Shown: positions 11,640 through 22,337 of the stretch, piece after piece
Numbering within the stretch: position 1 is the stretch's first letter
Layout of the letters: every line of letters starts with the position of its first letter
Assembly (NCBI GenBank): GCA_964020085.1
Contig: OZ026602.1
Location: forward strand, 33,683,175-33,747,174
Source of the DNA: Micromussa lordhowensis
Lineage: Eukaryota > Cnidaria > Anthozoa > Scleractinia > Lobophylliidae
Reading direction: 5' to 3'
Length of the DNA stretch: 64,000 nucleotides
The notes under the pieces: generated by a model
Databases searched by the model: none
What the model was told of the DNA's origin: nothing
What the model saw: the letters and a program-made list of their open reading frames with translations, nothing else
Translations under genes and position numbers: made by a program

Positions 11640-12020
11640 TCATGTTTCTGACTTTTCATGGCCATGAACACATACATTCATGACCCATTAAATTCCACTC
11701 TGGCCAGTTTCTGACTACCATTTAAATTTCATGGGCCCTGAAATCTAGTGGTGTATGTTTCATGACCCATTAAATTTAACTTTTATTTTTTCATGAATTT
11801 TCATGGCCATGAAAACAGATTTTAATGACCCATTAATTTCAGTTCTGGATGAGTGACAAATTTTCATGGCCATGAAAAAGAATTTCATGAGCCATGAAAG
11901 AATTTTCATGAAAAATTCATGAGTTTCAGTGAGGCCATGAAAATAGGAAATTGCAATATTCATGGCCCCTGAAAACCGATTCATGGGTCTTTCACGAGTG
12001 TTTCATGGGATTTTTATGAA
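11640..12020. repeat. Second CATGAAAAT-rich repeat block
   Basis: This has the same word composition as the block at 7,108-8,110 (TTTTCATGGCCATGAAAA, TTCATGACCCATTAAA, CATGGGATTTTTATGAA). It lies immediately inside the right CACTA-like terminus at 12,023-12,037. Confidence 0.7.
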
Positions 12021-12039
12021 ACTACATTTGGTAGTGCCA

Positions 12040-12590
12040 ACGAACATTGCGAAGCGATTTACAGAAAATTCCTGAAAGACCTCTAAAAGAATTTATCACA
12101 AAGATGCTGTGCACATCAAAAGGGTTTGTTGTGCTATATTTCATTATGATATACATATGCAATTAAACATCCCGTGGTATTATACTCTCTTGTGACATAA
12201 TTTTATGATCATGTAGCTAAATCAGCATTTTTCAATTGAAAATAATAATGGTTTAAATTTTTCCTCTGAAAGGGCCTTGTTGAGAGCATGAATAAAATCA
12301 CCTAATGTAGGACATTGACTTCATAAGCCTAGTTTACTGGTCTACATTGAAAACATCAGTTAACTGAATAAAATGAAGAAATCTTCAACTGTGGAAGATT
12401 GACCGAGAAGGAGTATGCACATAATGATAATAAACTTTCTAATGCCATAACTTGCATATGATAGTCAGCTTCTCATAAAAAAGAAATTGACATTGTAGTT
12501 AATGTATTTTTTAAGACTCGGCTCGAGGTACGAGACTGCAAGGAGTGTGATTTAATCAAGCAGTTTAATTACTTCTATGTCTATATACTT
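12040..12590. other. No gene seen
   Basis: This is AT-rich intron-like sequence leading up to the acceptor TTTACAG before 12,596. No other feature is supported. Confidence 0.45.
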
Positions 12591-12595
12591 TACAG

Positions 12596-12930
12596 CATCG
12601 GCACTTTAAAGGAGGCCGCAGGCTGCAAGGTTGCTGGTGCAGCAAAACCCTATATCTTGTCAGCTGAATTACAGCCAATGGTATCTGCCACTTTGAACAA
12701 CCCCAACATAAATAATGCAGGGCTGTTCAAAGTACTTAGAGTCTGGAAAAATGGGCAGATTTTCTACTCCCAAGAGTACACAAGGGTAAAGAAGAGAAAC
12801 AGCTACACAGTGCTACTGGCTGGAGGGGCTTTTGCCAAAGTCCAGTGTACTATGAAGTGCCAATTAACAACGACAGTCCATTTTTTCTCAATGATGTTGG
12901 TTGGCATCTTGTTCGCATTGAAAAAGAGAG
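12596..12930 (+). pseudogene. Putative 3' exon of the TNP2-type gene, with a frame change
   Basis: An acceptor (ATACTTTACAG) precedes and a donor (AAGAGAG/GTAATT) follows. The first two thirds read RVWKNGQIFYSQEYTRVKKR then NSYTVLL. This resembles the region C-terminal to DUF4218 in TNP2-type proteins, where a Y.R...RNSYTV-like segment is common. From about 12,840 the better-looking frame is shifted by one base (YYEVPINNDSPFFLNDVGWH). The open frame through the exon instead continues as a low-complexity Thr/Met tail. Either an indel has occurred or the continuation is fortuitous. Its phase does not join the 6,698-6,858 exon directly, so exons between them are missing. Confidence 0.45.
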
Positions 12931-12939
12931 GTAATTTGT

Positions 12940-13440
12940 AAAATTAATGTGTTTTTATCATGTTTCATTCTTGTTGTCTCCACCATGTTAAGCGAGCCTT
13001 AAACTTGTAAAATATAATTTGATGCATACTGATATACATGACTTTAATAGAAACTCACAAGTGGTTGACACAAGTAAATTTTTGTGTGTGATTAGAAATA
13101 TTTAGCTTGTAAATATTCACTTAAAATGTTACTTTAAATGCCTTATTCGGTAGATACTTGTAATGCATGAGAAATAAGTTAGCCAATGACAATGTACAGT
13201 TCTAAATTCAAATCTTTTGCTTGCTTGCATGGGGAATTAATATTGTTGTATGTATAAAAACATTCAGCTAAACATTCATTGATTTCCAAAAGTGGTATGC
13301 AATCTCCATTATGTGAATAATACAGAAAACTTTTAAAATCACTACCCAGTTGTGTAGCCATAAGATGTGAGTTATTCAGATAATCTTCATTAAGCCTTAT
13401 ATTGTGGTGTGTTGTAATTATTTCGGTTAGACTCACCCTT
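12940..13440. other. No gene seen
   Basis: The 85-codon minus-strand ORF here has no recognisable domain or splice context; it is left uncalled. Confidence 0.4.
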
Positions 13441-13464
13441 TCGACTGTTGACTGTTATTAACAC

Positions 13465-13870
13465 CCAGGTACTCCCGGGAATTCCCGGGAATTATTAGAC
13501 TTCATTTTGTGTGATTTTCAAGCGTCCCGAGAATTTTGACCGTTTTTAAAAACAAAAAACGCTGTTTTATTTAATTAACCAAACATCACTCAAAAAATCC
13601 CGACAATTCTCGGGAATTTTTGGAGTAAACATTTTTTAACCTTTGAGCCCCCGAGAATTCCCAAGAATTGTTGAGCACGGGTAACATCACTCAAGAACTC
13701 TCGACAATTCTCGGAAATATTTTGAGTACACATTTTTAAACCTCTGAGCGCCCGAGAATTCCCGAAAATTGTCGGGCACAGGTCAAGGACTCCAACAAAT
13801 ACAGAACATTCTCGGGAACTGTTGGGAATTCTCGAGATATTTCCAACTCCCGAGAATTCCCGAATTCCGT
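13465..13870. repeat. Palindrome-rich repeat: multiple CCCGAGAATTCCCG / CGACAATTCTCGG motifs
   Basis: At least ten near-palindromic words centred on GAATTC or AATTCTCGG occur in 400 bp. A larger unit of roughly 100 bp is repeated at least twice (about 13,585-13,680 and 13,690-13,780): ATCACTCAA, a CGACAATTCTCGG word, a T-rich spacer with ACCT(C/T)TGAGC, then CCCGAGAATTCCC and a GTTG/GTCG end. There is no coding potential. Confidence 0.65.
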
Positions 13871-13899
13871 TTCGTACGGGCTAGAGGGTTTTCGGTTCT

Positions 13900-15800
13900 G
13901 TCCTAGTGTACTGGTTCACAAGGGGATGACCATTGTTATTTCTTTGTTTAGGAGTCATTGCTTAGCTGTTGTGTATTGTTTGGTCTATTGTATCGGCTCT
14001 TGTGGATCGGCACATGAGGACTGAACCGGGTTTTCTTTCGGCTAATTAAAATTTCAAATTCTGTTTTCCCTTTACTGTGAATTGCTGTATACTTTCCGTC
14101 GTAAATTTCTTAAAGAATAAGCCAGCTGGGTCAAATGAAGTGGATTTTGTTGCAGTTCATCAGAGGCCTAGGGACTGCATTACAACATTTTTTGTTGTTG
14201 TTGTTGATGTTTATTTGTCCATTATATTACATGTACAATTGAACTGTTGTTATATCTGCTAAATTGGATATAAATATGACTGGAGCTCTTAGCAAGCTCA
14301 AGGAGCTTTTCTCGTGTCATATTCCAGAATAGGAGGGGGAGGGGGTATTAGAGAGGGGGCTTTTTTTACAAAAATGGTCTTCGAAATAGGGGCTTTATTA
14401 GAAAGGGGGAAGTAATAGAGAGGGGAGGCTTCTAATTAATAGCACTTTTATGGTATAGCAACTTAAGTGTACGTCACAAAGCATTGTTTTTATTCCATGA
14501 AAACCGATTTCTGTTCACTGATAAACATACCAAGCAAATATTGCCTGATAATTGATAGGGTTCAGATTGACTTTGTTGTATTCTAAGAAAAAAATTTTTT
14601 CTTGTACTAACAAAGGGAGCAGGGTCCTACCGGTTGGTAAAGGGTGGATCTCTGGCACAGCTCACGAACAGAAAAAATAGTGGATCACGGATATAAAAAT
14701 TTTGTTTTCCTGAATAACGCCAAATAGAATAACGCCAAATAGAGTGTTTGAAGAAAGCTAATTCGCGAATCGCTGAGTCAAGGCTCCTTATTGCAAATCA
14801 GATACCTAAGTCGCTGTCGATACGTAACTCTAACCATTCGGAAAACTTGTGTCTCAAAATCATGTAGAACAGAGTGGCAAAATCATGAATATCAGGAAAT
14901 AATTCAGGTTCTTCACGAGTCATGCAAAAACCCTCAGGTCACAGGTCACAAAGAATAATGTCAGATCCTTAATTCACGTTTCACAGATAATAAAAATCAG
15001 CTAATCACACATCACAAGAATACCCCTGTCACGACCCTCAGGGAAGTATGCACAGATTGGGTTTCTTGGTTGTTTGGTGTGGCGAAATATCAATTTATGC
15101 TTTCTTGGCCAGTTTATGTTTTACATGTAACCATGAATTTTTGGCCTAAACATCACTTGAAAGTTTAAGAAGAAAACAGTGTAATTTACCTTGACACTGC
15201 GTTCTTACATATTTTGTTTCATGTGTGAAAAATCCTTTGAAAAGTTTAGAAAATGGCTTGGAATACTTTAAAATAATATCATAATTTTAAGCAACATTTT
15301 TAGTCGTCTTTATGGGAAAAAACTTCTAAAATGTGTATACTAGGTTTTATTTTTTAGCTTTCTTGGTCACACTTCTGTCTTCAACTCGAGGAACTCTTAA
15401 TTGACCATAAAATATCTTTTGTGTATTTTTTCAAGGGAATTTTTAATATTTCAGTTGGTGATTTCAAGCTTTGTGGTCCCTTATCACTTTCACAAGAGGA
15501 CAACACCTTTACTCTGCCATTTCTTGCCACACAGTGGCAAGTGGGGGTAGGTGTGGGAGAGGGTCGACCCCTCCCACTGGGGGAGTCCAGGGGGGCGTCC
15601 GGCAAATGGGTGCATTTTAGGCTACTTTTGCAAACTTTCTGTTCTTATATTAGCTGATATAATGAGGCATTCGTTACTATGAAATATGCAACTTTTAGTA
15701 TGGATCACGTACCAAAATAATTAGCCAATAAATGACAACTTCGCTTAATATTTATTTTAAGTTATAGTTACTTGTTTCCTGAATTAAGTTTGTTACTCTA
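13900..15800. other. No gene seen; purine-rich and other repeats
   Basis: A G-rich stretch at about 14,325-14,430 (repeated GAGGGGG and TATTAGAGAGGGG words) is the only notable feature. Short ORFs at 14,077 and 15,381-15,657 show no family resemblance. Confidence 0.45.
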
Positions 15801-15807
15801 TTTACAG

Positions 15808-15960
15808 ACCTGTCGATGCTGTGGTGAAGAAGCTCCAATAGCTTTAAAGAAGTGTGAAAGATGTGGAGATGAGTTTCCAAAAAAAGAGAAGAATTGGCAA
15901 TCAATAAAAAAATTGAAAGCCCCTAATCCAACAGTACAGCGTGACCTCTTGGAACAAAGG
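15808..15960 (+). CDS. Putative exon encoding a zinc-ribbon-like CxxC/CxxC module
   Basis: The exon has a good acceptor (CTATTTACAG) and a possible donor (AAAGG/GTTATT). It encodes TCRCCGEEAPIALKKCERCG followed by a Lys-rich tail. Two CxxC pairs spaced by about 11 residues suggest a small zinc ribbon. The parent gene is unknown. Splicing in phase 0 to the acceptor at 16,486 would end the protein after about eight more residues. The phase required by the longer frame at 16,487-16,638 does not match. Confidence 0.4.
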
Positions 15961-16486
15961 GTTATTTATTGAAATCATAGTAAAGTTCAATTGTTAGTTC
16001 TTTAAACTTGCATTTCATGATATTTATTTTTTTCAATGGGCCTCTTGGGATGTGTCTTTAGTTCTGTAAACCACTGGAGTAAGAGAAGGGAGGGAGGTGG
16101 TAAAACTGCAATCCTCCTTCAATCCGTACAGGTCCTTTAACCATGACAAAATCTGTTAAATGAAACTGTGGAGTATTAACTTTCTTTCAAAGACAATAAA
16201 GCCAGGGACTTGAATGTCACCATGAATTAATTTATTTTTTGTAATGTATACAATTTATTGTCTTCAAATCAAAGAAAACCTTAAGATTAAGTTAGTTTAA
16301 TATTACAGTAAAACATCTGTGAGTTGAGAATCAACTGAGAAAAAAGATGAAGGGCCACAAACAAGGACAAATGAGGAAAACTTGATATACTATACTAAAT
16401 TTGTCAAGGTTCGCCAACCATTAAGAGGTTATTGCCACTCTTTTGACATGTCTGTTTAAAAGTGGATAACAATTTCTTTTTTGCAG

Positions 16487-16638
16487 GCAGATATATTGAA
16501 TCATCACACCTAAATGGTGTTTCCATATCATCATATGGAACCAAGGGACTTGGGGAAGCGTTCATTTCAGGAAAAGGGGAAATCAGCATGACCTTCAAAC
16601 ACATGTTTGAAGCCTTCTGTGGAGAATATGGGAACTAG
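16487..16638 (+). CDS. Putative terminal exon, unknown protein
   Basis: A strong polypyrimidine tract and acceptor (TTTCTTTTTTGCAG) precede an open frame of 50 codons ending in TAG (segments RYIESSHLNGVSI, FKHMFEAFCGEYGN). An open stretch of this length could arise by chance. The main support is the splice site and the protein-like composition. It may belong to the same gene as 15,808-15,960 or to the TNP2-type gene. Confidence 0.3.
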
Positions 16639-16937
16639 CTTTATCCCTGATTTGTTACTTGAAACAAGGAATAACCAAAGATCGTAATTTAAGATCAGTC
16701 TAGATTCATTTATTTATAATTTTAATGGTATGCATCTAATGAAAAGACACTTTAAGGGTCCCATCAATATTCTGTGAACTCCAATAAAAATAAAGTATCT
16801 TGACAATATTCAGATATTATAATCATTCTGTAATTTTGTTACAGAATGATAGCAATTGTACAATAAAAATTACATTTTGATACCACAAATCTGATACATA
16901 ATCCAGTTCTGGCCTTCTCTCTGTCATGGTTGTCATG

Positions 16938-17188
16938 GAAGATATGAACTCAACAAATTGACCTCGCTCCCAATGTGTGGCTTCATAGCTCAGTTGGTAG
17001 AGCATCGCACCGGTATCGCGGAGGTCACGGGTTCAAATCCCGTTGAAGCCCTGATTTTTTTCAGGCTTCTTCTTTCCAGTTGCTTAAATTGGAAAATTCA
17101 CTGCGAGGATCATTCTTCACTTTCATCTATGACCGCAGTTCAAATATATGAATTATTTCATATATACTTACATCATTTCACTCCTCAC
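16938..17188 (+). mobile_element. tRNA-derived SINE, copy A
   Basis: The tRNA-like head at 16,979-17,050 has a perfect 7-bp acceptor stem (GGCTTCA/TGAAGCC), an A box and a B box (GGTTCAAATCC). The anticodon loop reads CCGGTAT, with C where the universal T33 is expected, arguing against a functional tRNA. A 41-bp leader (GAAGATATGAACTCAACAAA...) precedes the head. The body follows with a T-rich run, AGTTGCTTAAATTGG and CAGTTCAAATATATG. The whole unit recurs immediately downstream at 17,189. Confidence 0.8.
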
Positions 17189-17373
17189 GGGAAGATATGA
17201 ACTCAACAAATTGACCTCGCTCCCAATGTGTGGCTTCATAGCTCAGTTGGTAGAGCATCGCACCGGTATCGCGGAGGTCACGGGTTCGAATCCCATTGAA
17301 GCCCTGATTTTTTTTCAGGCTTCTTCTTTCCAGTTGCTTAAATTGGAAAATTCACTGCGAGGATCATGCTTCA
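17189..17373 (+). mobile_element. tRNA-derived SINE, copy B (3'-shortened, tandem to copy A)
   Basis: The same leader, tRNA-like head (17,232-17,303) and proximal body as copy A are present, about 95% identical by eye. It stops after GAGGATCATGCTTCAC, where the KDZ gene exon begins. The tandem arrangement with an identical leader suggests a dimeric or segmentally duplicated SINE rather than two independent insertions. The copy's 3' edge supplies the GT of the apparent splice donor of the adjacent minus-strand exon. Confidence 0.75.
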
Positions 17374-17374
17374 C

Positions 17375-17983
17375 TTTAGGAAGGCTATCTCGACAAATGT
17401 CATACATGTGATTTCCCAGCTCAATACAGCCGCACAATATTCGGACTACATCACTGGGGAGAGATCCTTCATCTGGAATTGGCATATTTTTTCTCCAAAA
17501 GAGACATGCAAGGAGAATAGCTATCAAACTGCAAGCATTACTTCCATTGCGTTCGTTAAACGTGCTCTGACTGACTTCTGGGAAACGCCAAGCAAACATA
17601 TTCTCACTTATCCGCTCCGAACACAAAGGAGTAAATGCCTGCAGTTCATCGACAATCTTCGAAAATTCTGTTAGCGCATTATTAGCTTGAGTGATATCCG
17701 CCCCATCTTGACTTTGTACATCGCCGAGATCTTCTTCGTCCGCATCTTCCTCCTCGTCTTCCAATTCACCCACAATATCATTCTCTTCCTCAAGTTCAGA
17801 CACATCGTCTTCGGAATTCACAGCCAGTTCTTTAAATGAAGGCAACTCATTTGATAACACGGATGCAAAAGCATTCAAGCCAGCTGCAATCTGCTTCAAA
17901 CAGAAATCCTTCCCCTCCTCCAACAAAGAAATCTTTCCCCTGGCCACACGTTCACTTGTAGATAGAGTGACATAGTTTGACAC
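17375..17983 (-). CDS. 3'-most visible exon of the KDZ gene: acidic linker plus start of a cysteine-peptidase-like module
   Basis: The exon starts after the acceptor CTTTATTTAG and ends at CCTAAA/GTGAAG. It encodes about 200 residues. A helical start (LLEEGKDFCLKQIAAGL) is followed by a long Glu/Asp-rich stretch (ELEDEEEDADEEDLGD), then SQSTFNERNGSNACSLIAIL. The Asn-x-Cys-Ser segment followed by a hydrophobic helix matches the kinase-linked domain at 61,394-63,141 (ATNSCSFLSVLIAG) in position and character. In papain-like peptidases such a segment carries the nucleophile. The matching Asp-x-His part should lie in further exons to the left and is not found, so the gene may be truncated by the SINEs. 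Confidence 0.65.
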
Positions 17984-18068
17984 CTAAATAAAGCTAGGAG
18001 GGCTGTTTCAGCTTGTCGAGTCTCATCAGTATGGCGTGGCCATGATTAGTATTTCAACACACATGTTA

Positions 18069-18284
18069 CAGTGCGTTTACTGAAACCGGGGCCACCCAGA
18101 GTTTGACATTTAACCGACACCGTAGACGCGGAAACATCGCCGTTCAACGAACAAGTTGAGATATCATTGTTTTGTAAAGGACATTTAATTGGCTGAATTT
18201 GAAAATGTTGGAATCTATTGTTTCAGTTCTTCCTTCTGATTGCTTTTCATTGTCTGGGTGGCCCCGGTTTCAGTAAACGCACTG
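18069..18284. mobile_element. 216-bp MITE with perfect 32-bp terminal inverted repeats (Tc1/mariner-like TA site)
   Basis: Both ends read CAGTGCGTTTACTGAAACCG and continue identically to CACCCAGA, 32 bases in inverted orientation. TA flanks each end (18,067-18,068 and 18,285-18,286), the target duplication of Tc1/mariner elements. No ORF is inside. It sits in an intron of the KDZ gene. Confidence 0.88.
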
Positions 18285-20149
18285 TAATGATGAAATGAAA
18301 TTTAAATTCTTTCAAAGTGTTTCTAGCCACTGGAAGCAAAGATGATGGCAGCCATGGACAGCACAAAGCAAAACAACAATAGAACTGACATGTATACTAT
18401 AAAGCATAAACCTTTTCACATCTCACCTTTTCCACTACGGTATCTTCTCGTGAAGTATTGCAATCATCCGAGTCACACCCTTTGGAACCAGTATCCTTGA
18501 TAGCTAAAACATTAACATGAAGAGTGTATCAATAATATGACACGGGTTAGCAATAATTTAAGTAATTAATTAAGGTGTAATTACATCAAGGCTACCCCTT
18601 AAAGCAAACCTGACAGTCAAATAAGGGGATAGTCGAAAACAGGCATGCTATGTCATATATTTAAAGTCGATGAACAAATGGACTAACAAGACAAAGTGGG
18701 ATATTGTATACGCTCTGACTTCAAAGTGAAAGCTTCCTCTCAAGTCGAAGGGGGGGAAGGGGTTAATTCCCAGGTGAAACAATTTTCATTGTACATGATA
18801 GGAGCACAAGGAGGTATGACTGCCTCAAGGTTAGGAGCTCAGAGTAACGGATAATATGTCAAATTGACATGGGTATGGAAAAAAGACAGTGGGAGGTACA
18901 CACTAATACCCGTCAAGGACGCTGTTAACTCCATTTTCTTCTTATCAATTGCCGGAATCATGTGATCCTTATAGAAAGAAATAAAGGAGTTCATCTCTCT
19001 CTTGATCAGCGGAAGCTCCTCTTTAAGTCTGTGGATTTCCACTTGCTGTTCGACAGCTGCTCTCTTGGTACTCCGAGGAACTATATTGTGCAAAGTACGG
19101 TACTATTACAAACGAATCATTTCTTGTGTCAATCTATTGACAATTAATATCAGGAGATAACCTAGAAAGGGATAGCCTCTTTTATCTCCCTTTCACTTTC
19201 ATAGATCTGTGAATAGACAGTTATTACTATTATGATGCTACAAACCCGAACCGAAACAAAGTACTCTGAATAGAACAAAAACGGAGTTGTCAGCGTGAAT
19301 AGAACAGCCACTGACATATCATGTAGATATCAAATACTGCAACTGATCAATTGGCACTAGTCGACCATCACTTCCAAAAATAATGAGTGAAAAAATATCA
19401 AGGACAACAATTTATTCTAACATGGCCATCCAATGAGGTATCAGTTAGCTGCCATGGGAATACTCCATTCTGAATGTTTTTCAAGCAAACCTTGCTGCCT
19501 TCCACGACAATTTCATTGTACTTTGTTACTGTCTTCTGCAACAAATCTTTCTCGAGAGACACCTTGCTCCAAAGCCGTTTCCTCTGCTTACTTGAATCTA
19601 ATACAGAAAGACAATAGGTGCAGTTACAATATCACTAAGTGTACGAGCGAAGCTGAAATGATCTAGAAAACTTTATTCCATACCTACATGTACGATTACA
19701 TGGTAATAAAATGTGTGCATTGTGAGTTAGATCTAACCTCCTAGCCTTTCCATATTGTACACCATCTGAGAAATGGAATAGTGATGACGTTCCATTAGTG
19801 TTTTAAGATGGGAAGTAACCTTTTCCAGCAAACTTTTTTCACGATCATCTTCCACTTCAGCATTTCCCCACGTAATGTTAGATCACCAACCGAAGATCTT
19901 GCAACTAACTGGTTATACTGGTTATACTGTTGGCACATTTTCGCTTTGTAGAGCCTTAAGCATAAACTCTTCTTCTTTCAGAGAAATGGTAGCTTTTCTG
20001 GAGCGTTGCGAATTCTGTTCAACTGAAGCAAAATAATAAAAGAAGGTAACTACTAGGTTTATTTATTTGGAAGAAAAACTATCAATGATAAACAATATTA
20101 GAGCAGTTTCCAATTGATTGTCGCAAGTAATTAGACAATTACTTTGGTT

Positions 20150-20415
20150 TTGGTTTTGGTTTTGGGTTGAGATTGGCTGAGTAGTCTAATTGTTAAGTAA
20201 TTGGTTTGATTTTGGTTTTACTATGGTTTGAGATTGGCTGATTAGTATATTTGGTAAGTAACTGGTTTGATTTTGGTTTTACTATTGTTCGTAATCGGCT
20301 GACTAGTGTAATTGGTGAGTAATTGGTTTGGTTTTGGTTCTTTTATGGTTCGAGATTGGCTGAGTAGTCTAACTGGTAAGTAATTTGTTTGATTTTGGTT
20401 TTACTATGGTTTGAG
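20150..20415. repeat. Minisatellite, about 61-bp unit, four copies
   Basis: The word GAGATTGGCTGA (with variants) recurs at 20,169, 20,230, 20,291 and 20,352, a 61-bp period. Each unit carries GGTAAGTAA.TGGTTTG and TTTTGGTTTTACTATGG. The array abuts the KDZ exon ending at 20,405, and its edge supplies the apparent donor (ATA/GTAAAA on the minus strand). Confidence 0.8.
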
Positions 20416-21439
20416 CAGCATGATGGATCTCTTCCTTCCAGCAAGACAACGCATCAGCAGACGCATGAAGCTCCTTAAGCTGCTCTGAAAGGTCATTTTC
20501 TGCACTGGATAGCTGCACCTTTACCTGTGTAGCCAATAGTTATCACTGGGTTGACATGGAGACGTAACTGTTCCTCGGAAATGTAATAAAAGTATGAAAC
20601 AACCTGCTTTTTGCTCACATGCACCAAAGTATTGTCAAACATGAACATCGTAGACAAACATGAAATGTGGACTAATTAATAGTAAAAAGATATCTCCCGA
20701 AAATAAAGAAATTAAAGAAATTAGTGCCACTGTTAATGCATATTTAGAACTTCAAAGGTCAATCTGCCTTAATTCAAATGGGCTATGAATTACTTCCAGA
20801 TAATTTTAACCAAAAAGAATATCATACCTACCTTTGTGTATCGTTTTGCCAGAGACTGAGGCAACTTTTCTACCTTTTTACGATTCCATTGCAGTGCATG
20901 CTCTGTGAGCAATTCTTCACGTCCTGTGTACAGTAAAGGAAACTTTAAGGACAAAATATCTACCTGAATCAAAAAAGAAATTTCCATATCCTGCAATTTG
21001 TAGCACAGAAAATTAAAGCACATTTCAATCATTAATTTAAAATTGTGAAGAAAAAAAGCCTTATTCCAGTGAAAAATATGTCATGTGATTTTATGTCCAA
21101 GGCAACTTTCTTGAGAAAGGCATTGCTTTTACTGGAACCCACAGGCATGTAGAGGTCAAGAGGAAAGAAAACATACCTGCATGCTAAACAGTGAAGAGCT
21201 AAGAGCTGCAGACAGTCTAGGGTAATGCTTTATGTGGTGACACTATAAGGAATGATTCTAGAAAAATGCAAAGAAAATCTGCAATGGATATTAATAAATA
21301 CCAATTCAAACATACCTTCAGGAAGCATGTGCTTAGAACTTGTACCAAGCCGAGAGAAATGGCTATTAATTTGCTCCACCTCTTCTCCAGTGGTTGCAGA
21401 AGCACCATTCTGCCATCTTCCACCCCAAATCACCTAGAG

Positions 21440-22220
21440 AAGAAATATTACAACAACAATAACGGCACGTCTTGAACCATCAAACACTTGACATTTTTTG
21501 CACATTTTTCTTCAGGTGAATATAGGATGCAATTCTTTATTTAGTTCAAATGTTGTAGTTTAAAATGAATTTCAGGTTAAAATGATTTTAAACTGGTTTG
21601 ATTTACATTTTCGTTTGTCTAAGATTTATTAACATGTATAATCTTTAAGTTTATAATCAATTTGTCCTGAATTCATTGTAAACTGCAACATAATTACTAC
21701 AGATTAGCATTTTGGCAGTGTGGAAATACTAAATACTAATAAATGTACAGCTCTCATTCTATGGTTGACCACTGAAATATGTACAAGAAAAAAGTCAAGT
21801 GTTTTGTCCTAAATGTTCAAGTGTCTTATGCAGATAATTTTACAATCATGTCATAAAAAATGTATGCCCTGTAATATTTTTCTATCAAGAAAATGTTATG
21901 CAAGATGGGAAAAATGGCTTATTAATCGATTATTGTTTTCATTCCAACAATTCCTATGAGTGGGAAATTGCAGCAAGGAAACCACTGGCTGCGTGCATCT
22001 AGTGAAATGGTACTTGCCAACTACTGATCATATGGTTGACAATAGAATCGCGTAATTGAATAAAATCTTGCATTCTGATTGGTTTACGAAGCGAGGTATT
22101 TAGCGTGGAATTGTGAGTTGAACACGAGGCTAAGAGATATTGTTATGCATCTACGTCAGGATAAAACCAAACAATATTATTGCTGTTTTCTTTTTTTCTT
22201 ATTGTATTCAATTATGCGAT
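21440..22220. other. Intron of the KDZ gene; no gene seen
   Basis: AT-rich intron sequence. A segment near 22,060-22,130 (ATTGGTTTACGAAGCGAGG) looks repeat-derived. No coding sequence is supported. Confidence 0.45.
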
Positions 22221-22223
22221 TCA

Positions 22224-22337
22224 AGGAAAATTGATTACCTGACTTGTGAATTCCCCGTTAAATTGCACTTGAAAACCGATATCGGTTTTCGCGTGCAATT
22301 TAACACGGAATTCCCTGGTCAGGTAATGAATTTTCCT
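22224..22337. repeat. 114-bp imperfect palindrome
   Basis: Two 57-base arms meet exactly at 22,280/22,281 (centre AAAACCGAT/ATCGGTTTT) and match at about 49 of 57 positions, with no spacer. The outer ends are AGGAAAATT and AATTTTCCT. It could extrude as a cruciform and may be a fold-back element. Confidence 0.8.

Larger units (their letters stand above)
6961..12037. mobile_element. Candidate non-autonomous CACTA-like element with CATGAAAAT subterminal blocks (hypothesis)
   Basis: At 6,961 the sequence reads GCACTACAAAATGT, and at 12,023-12,037 the reverse complement begins GCACTACCAAATGT. These are near-identical inverted termini with the CACTA signature, flanked on both sides by CA (a possible 2-bp target duplication). 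Just inside lie two blocks rich in repeated CATGAAAAT / ATTTTCATG words (about 7,108-8,110 and 11,640-12,020), resembling the subterminal repeats of CACTA elements. The interval lies between the two recognisable parts of the TNP2-type gene. No transposase is visible inside. The terminal match is short (about 13 of 14 bases), so the boundary call is tentative. Confidence 0.4.

Noticed and set aside
15381..15657. Overlapping short ORFs on both strands
   Set aside because: Neither shows recognisable motifs or splice context; one is Pro/Ser/Thr low complexity.
16404..16604. 66-residue minus-strand ORF as the missing 3' exon of the KDZ gene
   Set aside because: It has no Asp-x-His motif and no suitable acceptor; the plus-strand acceptor at 16,486 is stronger.
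16979..17303. Two functional tRNA genes
   Set aside because: Both tRNA-like sequences sit inside longer repeated units with an identical leader and body and have C33 in the anticodon loop; a SINE explains them better.
16958..17411. Proteins beginning FIAQLVEHRTG from the two SINEs
   Set aside because: These are translations of the tRNA-like head and SINE body, with no independent coding evidence.
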